Shown here: in pieces, positions 55,723-62,748 of the stretch
Position numbering within the stretch: the first letter of the stretch is position 1
Layout: every line of letters starts with the position of its first letter
DNA from: Alphaproteobacteria bacterium HGW-Alphaproteobacteria-7
GTDB taxonomy: Bacteria; Pseudomonadota; Alphaproteobacteria; Sphingomonadales; Sphingomonadaceae
Direction: 5' to 3'
Length of the DNA: 64,000 bases
Assembly: GCA_002842735.1 (NCBI GenBank)
Contig: PHEB01000009.1
Span: 27,678 to 91,677 of the forward strand
The notes under the pieces: model-generated
Seen by the model: the letters and a program-made list of their open reading frames with translations, nothing else
Told to the model about the DNA's origin: nothing
Database searches by the model: none
Position numbers and translations under genes: made by a program

Positions 55723-56580
55723 CTATCCCAGCCGCTTGCCGATGAAATCTGCGGCTGAATGGCGTTCGACTAGCTGGGTATCCTCATCGCCCCACACCTT
55801 GTTGACGATTCGCCCGCGTTTGACAGCCGGGCGCGCATAGATGTCCTTTACCCAGCGGCCGACGTTTTTGTATTCGTCGATGCTGAGAAAGGTCTTGGCG
55901 TCGTTGTAGATTTCGCCAGTGGTGAAGGGCGCAAGCCACGGGAAATTGGCGATGTCGGCGATGGTATAATCATCGCCCGCCAGGAACCGGGTTTCGCCAA
56001 GCCGCTTGTCCGCGACGTCGAAAATCCGCTTGGTTTCCATCGCATAGCGGTTGATCGGATATTCGTATTTTTCCGGCGCATAGGCGTAGAAATGGCCGAA
56101 CCCGCCGCCGATGAACGGGCCGGTGCCAACCTGCCAGAACACCCAGCTCAGCACTTCGGCGCGGGCCTGCGGATCGGTGGGCAGGAAGGCGCCGAATTTT
56201 TCGGCGAGGTGCACCAGAATCGCCCCGCTTTCAAACACCCGGAAGGGCTGCGGGCCGCTACGGTCGATCAAGGCGGGGATTTTGGAATTGGGGTTGGCGG
56301 CGACAAACCCGCTGGTGAACTGGTCGCCGCTGCCGATATTGACCGTCCACGCATCATATTCCGCGCCCGCGTGCCCGGCTTCGATCAGTTCTTCGAGCAT
56401 CACCGTCACCTTCACCCCGTTGGGCGTGGCGAGCGAATAGAGCTGGAAGGGGTGCTCGCCTACAGGCAGTTCTTTTTCATCGCGCGCGCCCGCGGTTGGG
56501 CGGTTGATGCTGGCAAAGCGTCCGCCCGAAACCGTATCGGCGTTCCAGACAGCGGGCGGGGTATAGGTGGCGTCGGCCAT
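55723..56580 (-). CDS. yghU: YghU-type glutathione S-transferase / disulfide reductase
   Basis: The 285-residue product (ATG 56580) has the long N-terminal arm of YghU-like proteins (PTAGARDEKELPVGEHPFQLYSLATPNGVKVTVMLEEL) and the thioredoxin-like GST domain with FTSGFVAANPNSKIPALID and FRVFESGAILVHLAEKFG. The helical C-terminal domain has YTIADIANFPW. In E. coli YghU binds two glutathiones and has disulfide-bond reductase activity. It is divergent from nadE with a 178-base intergenic region in which I see no clear operator. Confidence 0.87.
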   Translation of the reverse strand: MADATYTPPAVWNADTVSGGRFASINRPTAGARDEKELPVGEHPFQLYSLATPNGVKVTVMLEELIEAGHAGAEYDAWTVNIGSGDQFTSGFVAANPNSKIPALIDRSGPQPFRVFESGAILVHLAEKFGAFLPTDPQARAEVLSWVFWQVGTGPFIGGGFGHFYAYAPEKYEYPINRYAMETKRIFDVADKRLGETRFLAGDDYTIADIANFPWLAPFTTGEIYNDAKTFLSIDEYKNVGRWVKDIYARPAVKRGRIVNKVWGDEDTQLVERHSAADFIGKRLG

Positions 56581-56758
56581 GATTGCGGCTCCTGTTGTGG
56601 TTGCGGCAACATTTGCGCCTTGGCCGATCAAGGTGCAAGCATATCGGTGCAATCGAATGGCTTGTGGCCCGCAAAGCAGGACTTTTATCGCATCGCTAGG
56701 AACGCCGGGGATTCCCCGCTAGAGCCTGTGCGACAGCCATCCGGAGCGCGCGCGAACC

Positions 56759-58852
56759 ATGAGTGAGAACTCGCACCCCTTTTTCGATATGCACGAACAC
56801 GGCTTTGTTCGCGTGGCCACCGCGACCCCGTGCAGCCGCCCGGCTGATGTCGCCTATAACACCGCAGGCGTGCTGGCCGAGGCGGAGAAGGCGCACGCGG
56901 CGGGCGTTGATCTGGTGGTGTTCCCCGAACTTACGCTGTCATCTTACGCCATCGACGATCTGCTGCTGCAACACGCACTGATCGAGCGGGTGGAGCAGGC
57001 GCTGGCCGAGGTGGTCGCGGCCTCGGCCGATCTCAACCCGGTGCTTGTGGTGGGCGCACCGCTGCGCCGCGCGGACAAGCTGTATAATTGCGCCGTGGTG
57101 ATCGCAGGCGGGCAGGTGCTGGGCGTGGTGCCCAAAAGCTTCCTGCCCAATTACCGCGAATTTTATGAAAAGCGCCATTTTGCCCACGGGCGCGGCTGCA
57201 CCGATTTGTGGATCGGGGTGGCGGGGGAAGAAGTGCCGTTTGGCACCGATCTGATCTTTGCTGCGGCGAACCTGCCGGGCTTCCGGTTCGGCGTCGAAAT
57301 CTGCGAGGATTTCTGGGCGCCGATCCCGCCGGGGATGACGGCGGCGATGGCGGGCGCGCTGATCCTGTGCAACCTTTCGGCCTCGCCCGTCACCATCGGG
57401 CGCGCGGATGATCGCCACCTGCACTGCCGATCCTCTGCCAGCCGCGCCATCGCCGCCTATGTCTATTCGGCCAGCGGCTACGGCGAAAGCACCACCGATC
57501 TGGCGTGGGACGGGCAGGGCGTGATCTACGAAATGGGCGACCTTTTGGCGCAAAGCGCGCGGTTCGACCGTTCTGGCGAGCTGTGCGTGGCCGATATCGA
57601 CACCGATCGGATCGCTGCCGAACGCCTGCGCAATCAGACCTTTGCCGATGCGGCTGAGGCGGCGGGCCGCCCCGAAGACAGCTATCGCCGGATCGTGTTC
57701 GAACACGCCTATGCGCCCGGCGATGTCGGGCTTGTCCGCGCGATTCGGCGGTTCCCCTTTGTCCCCAACCGGCCCGATAAGCTGGACGAGGATTGTTACG
57801 AGGCGTTCAATATTCAGGTCGATGCGCTGATGCGGCGGATCGAGGCGACGGGCGCGAAATGTCTGGTGATTGGCATTTCGGGCGGGCTGGACAGCACCCA
57901 CGCGTTGATCGTGGCGGCCAAGGCGTGCGACCGGCTCGGCCTGCCGCGCACCACCATTCGCGGCTATACCATGCCCGGTTTCGGCACGTCGGATCACACC
58001 AAGGGTAATGCCCACCGGCTGATGGCAGCGATGGAAATCACCGCGGGCGAGATCGACATTACCCCTGCCGCGCGGCGGATGTTTGAAGATATCGGCCACG
58101 CTTTCGCACAGGGTGAGCCGGTGCATGATGTGACCTTTGAAAACGTGCAGGCGGGGCTGCGCACCGATTATCTGTTCCGGCTGGCGGGGCAGCATGGCGG
58201 CTTTGTGATCGGCACCGGCGACCTCAGCGAGTTGGCGCTGGGTTGGTGCACCTATGGCGTGGGCGATCACATGAGCCATTACGCGGTCAATTCGGGCGTT
58301 CCCAAAACGCTGATCCAGTATCTGATCCGCTGGGTGATCCAGACCGGGCAATTCACCGATGCCTGCGGCGAAGTGCTCGGCGCGGTGCTGGATACCGAGA
58401 TTTCGCCCGAACTGGTGCCCCCCGGCGCGGACGGACGGGGGCAATCGACCGAGGAACTGGTCGGCCCGTATGAACTCAACGACTTCTTCCTCCACCACGT
58501 GATCCGCTATGGTCAGCGCCCCGGCAAGGTCGCGTTTCTGGCGTGGCACGCGTGGAAAGCGCGCGAGGAAGGGCTGTGGCCTGCGGGCTTCCCGGCGGAG
58601 GGGCGCAGCGAATATTCGCTGGCGACCATTGCGCACTGGCTCGACAGATTTTGCGCGCGGTTCTTTGGCTTTTCGCAGTTCAAACGCTCGGCGCTGCCCA
58701 ATGGGCCGAAAGTCTCATCCCAAGGTGCGCTGTCGCCGCGCGGGGATTGGCGCGCGCCGTCGGATGCGGTTGCGACAGTATGGCGCGACGAATTGCGCGG
58801 CAGCCTGCCCGATGCGGTGGTGCGTGAGGTGTTTGGCGACACCGCCCGCTGA
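56759..58852 (+). CDS. nadE: Glutamine-dependent NAD+ synthase NadE
   Basis: NadE makes NAD from deamido-NAD, using ammonia channelled from glutamine. The 697-residue protein has an N-terminal nitrilase-type glutaminase with the triad E57 (VVFPEL), K126 (VVPKSFLP) and C182 (VEICEDFWAP). The C-terminal synthase domain has the PP-loop SGGLDS (374-379). The two-domain length is that of glutamine-dependent forms. Its TGA shares one base with the start of the next gene (TGATG). Confidence 0.96.
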   Translation: MSENSHPFFDMHEHGFVRVATATPCSRPADVAYNTAGVLAEAEKAHAAGVDLVVFPELTLSSYAIDDLLLQHALIERVEQALAEVVAASADLNPVLVVGAPLRRADKLYNCAVVIAGGQVLGVVPKSFLPNYREFYEKRHFAHGRGCTDLWIGVAGEEVPFGTDLIFAAANLPGFRFGVEICEDFWAPIPPGMTAAMAGALILCNLSASPVTIGRADDRHLHCRSSASRAIAAYVYSASGYGESTTDLAWDGQGVIYEMGDLLAQSARFDRSGELCVADIDTDRIAAERLRNQTFADAAEAAGRPEDSYRRIVFEHAYAPGDVGLVRAIRRFPFVPNRPDKLDEDCYEAFNIQVDALMRRIEATGAKCLVIGISGGLDSTHALIVAAKACDRLGLPRTTIRGYTMPGFGTSDHTKGNAHRLMAAMEITAGEIDITPAARRMFEDIGHAFAQGEPVHDVTFENVQAGLRTDYLFRLAGQHGGFVIGTGDLSELALGWCTYGVGDHMSHYAVNSGVPKTLIQYLIRWVIQTGQFTDACGEVLGAVLDTEISPELVPPGADGRGQSTEELVGPYELNDFFLHHVIRYGQRPGKVAFLAWHAWKAREEGLWPAGFPAEGRSEYSLATIAHWLDRFCARFFGFSQFKRSALPNGPKVSSQGALSPRGDWRAPSDAVATVWRDELRGSLPDAVVREVFGDTAR

Positions 58853-59751
58853 TGCCCGCCAACCTGCCCGCCTCCGCGCTGGGGATCTTGCTGTTTTGCA
58901 ATGTCGCCTGGGCGATGAATGTCGTGGTCAGCAAGATCGCGGTCAGTACGCTGGGCCTGCCGCCGCTGTTCTACACCGTGCTGCGTTCGGGCATTGTGCT
59001 GGTGGTATTGTTCCCGCTGCTGCGCCAGATCCCGGCGCGGTTGCCAGTGGTGCTGGCGATCGGATTTGCCATCAGCGGGGGCAGTTTCGCGCTGCAATTC
59101 ATGGGTTTGCAATCCGCAACCCCATCGGCGGTAGGGGTCGTGACCTTGGCCGGTGCGCCGATGACAGTTTTGTTCGCGGTGTTGTTTCTGGGCGAGCAGG
59201 TGCGCTGGCGCCGCGGCATCGGCATGGCGCTGGCGCTGGGCGGGGTGGGCCTGGCGATGGGTTCACCGGCTGAGGGAAGCAGCTTTGCCGGGCTGGCACT
59301 GGCCTTTGGCGGCGTGCTGATCGGCTCGCTCGGATCGGTGTTTGTGAAGCGCATCGAAGTGGGCGCGGTGGCGCTTCAGGCGTGGGCGGCGCTGATATCA
59401 TTCGCCATCATGTTGCCGGTGACATTCACGTTTGAAACCGGCCAGTTGGACGCGATCCGCGCCGCGCCGCTGGCGATTGCCGGGTGCGTGGTGTTTGCCG
59501 GTGTGGTCGTTTCAATCGGCGCGCATTCGGCCTATTTCAAGCTGCTTCAGGCCCATGATGCCAATCTGATCGTGCCGCTGACCCTGTTGACCCCGCTGTT
59601 GACGATCGGGTTCGGGGCGTGGCTGACGGGGGATGCGATCGGCTGGTTCCTGTTGGCGGGCGGTGCACTGGCGATCATCGGCGTGGCGATCATCGTGGTG
59701 CGCCCCAGCCGCAACATCTTCAAGCCGCTGCTGGTGCGGCCAAGGCTGTGA
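58852..59751 (+). CDS. EamA/DMT family transporter
   Basis: The 299-residue protein has about ten hydrophobic helices in two repeats of the EamA type. Typical segments are LPPLFYTVLRSGIVLVVLFPLL, QSATPSAVGVVTLAGAPMTVLFAVLFLGEQVRWRRGIGMALALGGVGL and, in the second half, LIVPLTLLTPLLTIGFGAWLTGDAIGWFLLAGGALAIIGVAIIV. The substrate is unknown. It is coupled to nadE through TGATG, so a link to NAD precursors is conceivable but unproven. Confidence 0.88.
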   Translation: MPANLPASALGILLFCNVAWAMNVVVSKIAVSTLGLPPLFYTVLRSGIVLVVLFPLLRQIPARLPVVLAIGFAISGGSFALQFMGLQSATPSAVGVVTLAGAPMTVLFAVLFLGEQVRWRRGIGMALALGGVGLAMGSPAEGSSFAGLALAFGGVLIGSLGSVFVKRIEVGAVALQAWAALISFAIMLPVTFTFETGQLDAIRAAPLAIAGCVVFAGVVVSIGAHSAYFKLLQAHDANLIVPLTLLTPLLTIGFGAWLTGDAIGWFLLAGGALAIIGVAIIVVRPSRNIFKPLLVRPRL

Positions 59752-59762
59752 TCGAGCTGCAA

Positions 59763-59778
59763 TGTTTCACGTGAAACA
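59763..59778. promoter_or_regulatory. Perfect parS centromere site
   Basis: TGTTTCACGTGAAACA is a perfect 16-base palindrome and an exact match to the chromosomal parS consensus bound by ParB. It is located 11 bases after the EamA gene in the 128-base gap before the DoxX gene. parS sites cluster near the replication origin in most bacteria, so oriC or parAB may be within tens to hundreds of kb. Confidence 0.9.
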
Positions 59779-59780
59779 CC

Positions 59781-59825
59781 GGGCAAGACGGGCCTGGAGG
59801 GGGTCTAGGGCGGGTCAAGCGGGGG
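59781..59825. repeat. Second block of the GTCAAGCGGGGG / GGGTCTAG repeat beside parS
   Basis: The units GGGCAAG, GGAGGGGGTCTAG and GTCAAGCGGGGG are shared with the reverse strand of 51218-51292. It lies directly after the parS site and between genes. Confidence 0.65.
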
Positions 59826-59879
59826 CTGGATTCCCCGCCTTTCCCGCCCCCTCCCGGCCAATTTATCGGCTGATGCGGA

Positions 59880-60299
59880 TCAACCCCGGTCCATGGAGAA
59901 GCGCCCCGGGCCAAAGCCGACCACCTGGAACATCCCGCCTGCAATCGCGAGGTTCTTGAGGAAGCTGGTGAACTGCATCTGGTCGGCGAAGTCAGCGTGG
60001 AAGATGATTGCTGCAGCGATGCTGAAAAGGCCCAGCGCGGCGGCGGCGGCGCGGGTCTGATATCCCGCGATCAGCAAAACAGCCCCGCCGACTTCCAATG
60101 CGATGGTGGCATAGGTAATCACATTGGCAAATGGCAGGCCCATGCTGGCGATGTAGCCGGTTGTGGCTTCGATCGTGGCGATCTTGCCCACGCCGGCGAT
60201 CAGAAAGATCGCGGCGAGCAGCAGCCGGGCGACCAGCGCCACCGCGTCTTGTGGCAGAAAGCCGAAAACCGGGGCTGCGGTGTTGGTGTGATTGGTCAT
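59880..60299 (-). CDS. DoxX family membrane protein
   Basis: The 139-residue protein (ATG 60299) has four hydrophobic helices and the DoxX start pattern VALVARLLLAAIFLIAGVGKIA, followed by LPFANVITYATIALEVGGAVLLIAGYQTRAAAAALGLFSIAAAIIFH. DoxX proteins are often encoded with pirins and oxidoreductases and are linked to redox stress. It follows azoR by 31 bases and is last in a run on the - strand. Confidence 0.88.
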   Translation of the reverse strand: MTNHTNTAAPVFGFLPQDAVALVARLLLAAIFLIAGVGKIATIEATTGYIASMGLPFANVITYATIALEVGGAVLLIAGYQTRAAAAALGLFSIAAAIIFHADFADQMQFTSFLKNLAIAGGMFQVVGFGPGRFSMDRG

Positions 60300-60330
60300 T
60301 GTGGTTCTCCTGTTGCGTCTGGCGGTCGGA

Positions 60331-60927
60331 TCAGGCGGCGATCCTGGCTGCCTGTTCGTGTGCAGCGGTAATCTTGCTCTCGCCGTCTTCGCCCATGATC
60401 CCGTCAGCCGCGACCATCGTGACATCGGTGATGCCAAGGAAGCCGAGGAAGAATATCAGCCAGCGGCTCATGAAATCAATATCGCTGCCCATCGGGGTGC
60501 CGCCGCTGGCGATAGTGATGTAGGCCTTCTTGCCGGTCAGCAGGCCTTCCGGCCCGGTCGCGGTGTACCGGAATGTGGTGCCAGCGCGCGCCACCAGATC
60601 GGCCCAGGCCTTGAGCGTCGCGGGCGGGCCGAAATTATACACCGGGCTGGCAATCACGATGGTGTCTGCCGCCTGCAATTCGGCAATCAGCGTATCGGCA
60701 ATCGCGGCAAGGTCTGCCTGCTGCGGGGTGCGATCCGCTGCCGGGGTGAGGTTCGCGCCGAACCGTTCGGCGCTCACGAACGGAAGATCATTCGCGGCCA
60801 GATTGCGGGTGGTGACGCCTGCGCCGGACTTGGCGGCAAGGCCATCGACAACGCGCAGACCCAGCCCGCGCGAGATGCTGTCGCTGTCCGAACGGATGCT
60901 GGCGGTGATGTGGAGAATATTGCTCAT
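60331..60927 (-). CDS. azoR: FMN-dependent NADH:quinone / azo reductase AzoR
   Basis: The 198-residue flavodoxin-fold enzyme begins NILHITASIRSDSDSISRGLG and has the FMN contact regions SPVYNFGPPATLKAWADLVARAGTTFRYT and ASGGTPMGSDIDFMSRWL. The family reduces quinones and azo compounds with NADH by two-electron steps. It lies between the pirin and DoxX genes, all read toward lower coordinates, and is probably controlled by the divergent LysR protein. Confidence 0.92.
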   Translation of the reverse strand: MSNILHITASIRSDSDSISRGLGLRVVDGLAAKSGAGVTTRNLAANDLPFVSAERFGANLTPAADRTPQQADLAAIADTLIAELQAADTIVIASPVYNFGPPATLKAWADLVARAGTTFRYTATGPEGLLTGKKAYITIASGGTPMGSDIDFMSRWLIFFLGFLGITDVTMVAADGIMGEDGESKITAAHEQAARIAA

Positions 60928-60960
60928 CGGGGGGTTCCTTCAATTTTGGATACAGGGGGT

Positions 60961-61001
60961 GGAGCCGGCTGGCTGGGGGGGGGGGGGGGCCAGCCGGCTC
61001 C
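60961..61001. repeat. Inverted repeat with a 15-G homopolymer between pirin and azoR genes
   Basis: GGAGCCGGCTGGC (60961-60973) and GCCAGCCGGCTCC (60989-61001) form a perfect 13-base stem. The enclosed segment is T followed by a G run (60975-60989, 15 bases counting the first stem base). The position directly after the pirin stop suggests a transcript hairpin. The tract is also prone to slippage or sequencing error. Confidence 0.85.
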
Positions 61002-61011
61002 GAGGGGGAAA

Positions 61012-61725
61012 TTACGCTGCGTCGACCAGCACCACTTCGCTGTCTTCGATTGCGGTGATGATCACGCTATCCAGTTGCGTAATCGCCACCCCGTCGCGGG
61101 CGTTGGCTTCAACCTCACCGATCCGCACCTTGCCGGTGGCGGGGACGAGGTAGAGGTGACGGTCAGAGCGGCTCGGCGTGTAGGTCACGCTTTCACCCGC
61201 CTTTATCGTCGCGCCCAGCACGCGGGCATCGGCGCGGATGGCCAAAGCCCCTTGCGCCGCGTCATCATCATTCGCCGCCCCGCTGGCCAGCGCAACGAAC
61301 GCGCCGTTGCGGCTGTCCTTGGGAAACTGCCGCGCACCCCAGCTGGGTTCGCCGCCGCGTTGATCGGGGATGATCCAGATCTGGAACAGCGTGGTTTCGC
61401 CATCTTCAAGGTTGTATTCCGAATGGCGCACACCGGTGCCAGCGCTCATCACCTGAACATCGCCCGCTTCGGTGCGGCCTTCATTGCCCATCGAATCGCG
61501 GTGGGTAATCGCGCCGGTGCGGACATAGGTGATGATTTCCATGTCGCTGTGCGGGTGGGTGGGAAAGCCCGTGCCTCCGGCGATCTTGTCATCGTTCCAC
61601 ACACGCAGGGCGCCCCAGTGGACGCGGGCGGGATCGTGGTAGTTGGCGAAGGAAAAATGGTGCCGCGCATCGAGCCAACCGTGGTTGGCTGCGCCAAGCG
61701 TGTTGAAGGGTCGCAGTTCGATCAT
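61012..61725 (-). CDS. Pirin family protein
   Basis: The 237-residue bicupin has the pirin N-terminal pattern: HHFSFANYHDPARVHWGALRVWNDD and the metal-binding GFPTHPHSDMEIITYV with RDSMGNEG and GTGVRHSEYN (histidines and glutamate for the metal). Some pirins have quercetin dioxygenase activity and others act as redox-sensitive regulators. It is the first gene of the - strand run pirin-azoR-doxX and diverges from the LysR gene. Confidence 0.93.
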   Translation of the reverse strand: MIELRPFNTLGAANHGWLDARHHFSFANYHDPARVHWGALRVWNDDKIAGGTGFPTHPHSDMEIITYVRTGAITHRDSMGNEGRTEAGDVQVMSAGTGVRHSEYNLEDGETTLFQIWIIPDQRGGEPSWGARQFPKDSRNGAFVALASGAANDDDAAQGALAIRADARVLGATIKAGESVTYTPSRSDRHLYLVPATGKVRIGEVEANARDGVAITQLDSVIITAIEDSEVVLVDAA

Positions 61726-61802
61726 GACGGTTCTCCTGTCTGTTGAAACGGGAGATAGGAGGAATCATTCAAACGGATAAGTGCGATAAAACTTGCCAAA
61801 AC

Positions 61803-61819
61803 GTTCGGAAAATCCGAAC
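61803..61819. promoter_or_regulatory. Dyad in the pirin-lysR intergenic region (likely LysR site)
   Basis: GTTCGGA (61803-61809), AAA, TCCGAAC (61813-61819) is a perfect 7-base inverted repeat located 10 bases before the LysR start and about 80 bases from the pirin start. LysR regulators typically bind such dyads between divergent genes; the assignment is inferred from position. Confidence 0.6.
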
Positions 61820-61828
61820 ATATGCGCC

Positions 61829-62725
61829 ATGAAACTCGGTGAACCCACGCTCGATCAATTGCGCATTTTCATCGCTGTGGCCGAACATGGCAGCTTTGGC
61901 GGTGCGGCGCGGGCGATGGGGCGCGCAGTGTCGGCGGTATCATACGGCATCGCGCAGTTGGAGGCGCAGCTGGCGCTGACCCTGTTCGACCGCGAAGGAT
62001 CGCGACGCCCGGTGCTGACCCCGGCGGGCGCAGGCTTGCTCGCCGAAGCGCGCGGCATTGCCGACGGGGTGGATGCGCTGGTGGCCAAGGCGCACTCGCT
62101 TCACGCGGGGCAGGAACCGGCGTTGACGCTGGTGGTTGATGTGATGATGCCGGGCGAGTTGACGGCGCGGGTACTGGGCGAATTCCGACGGATGTTCCCG
62201 ACCTGCGCGCTGACCTTGAGGATCGAAGGGCTGGGCGCGGTGGCGGCCTGCGTGATCGATGGCGGGGCCGATCTTGCCATCGGCGGCCCGGTAATCGGCG
62301 ATCATCCCGCGCTGGAACGCCACGCGGTGGGCGAAATCGCGCTGGTGCCGGTCGCCGCGCCGTCGCACCCGCTCGCGCGCACTGATGTCGCACCGGGGGA
62401 GAGCCGCCGCCACCTGCAACTGGTGCTGACCGATCGTTCCCCGCTGACCGAGGGGCGCGAGTTTTCCGTGCTCAGCCCGCTGACCTGGCGGCTGGGCGAT
62501 CTGGGCGCGAAGCATTCTTTGCTGAAGGAAGGGCTGGGCTGGGGCAATATGCCGCGCGCGATGGTGGCGGACGATCTGGCGGCGGGCACGCTGGTGGAAC
62601 TTGACCTGCCCGAACAACCCGGCGCGCAATATCGCCTCAGCGCGCTATGGCGGCGCGACACACGGCTTGGCCCGGCGGCGAGCTGGCTGGTCGATGCGTT
62701 CCGCGATGGGTTGGGAGCTGGGTAG
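61829..62725 (+). CDS. LysR family transcriptional regulator
   Basis: The 298-residue protein (ATG 61829) has the LysR helix-turn-helix LDQLRIFIAVAEHGSFGGAARAMGRAVSAVSYGIAQLEAQLALTLFDRE and a periplasmic-binding-type effector domain. A TTG at 61793 would add 12 residues but would place the start upstream of the dyad. It diverges from the pirin-azoR-doxX run, the standard layout for a LysR-controlled target. The inducer is probably a quinone or electrophile given the target functions (inference). Confidence 0.9.
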   Translation: MKLGEPTLDQLRIFIAVAEHGSFGGAARAMGRAVSAVSYGIAQLEAQLALTLFDREGSRRPVLTPAGAGLLAEARGIADGVDALVAKAHSLHAGQEPALTLVVDVMMPGELTARVLGEFRRMFPTCALTLRIEGLGAVAACVIDGGADLAIGGPVIGDHPALERHAVGEIALVPVAAPSHPLARTDVAPGESRRHLQLVLTDRSPLTEGREFSVLSPLTWRLGDLGAKHSLLKEGLGWGNMPRAMVADDLAAGTLVELDLPEQPGAQYRLSALWRRDTRLGPAASWLVDAFRDGLGAG

Positions 62726-62748
62726 GGGTGAGGGGTCGCGGCGCGGCT

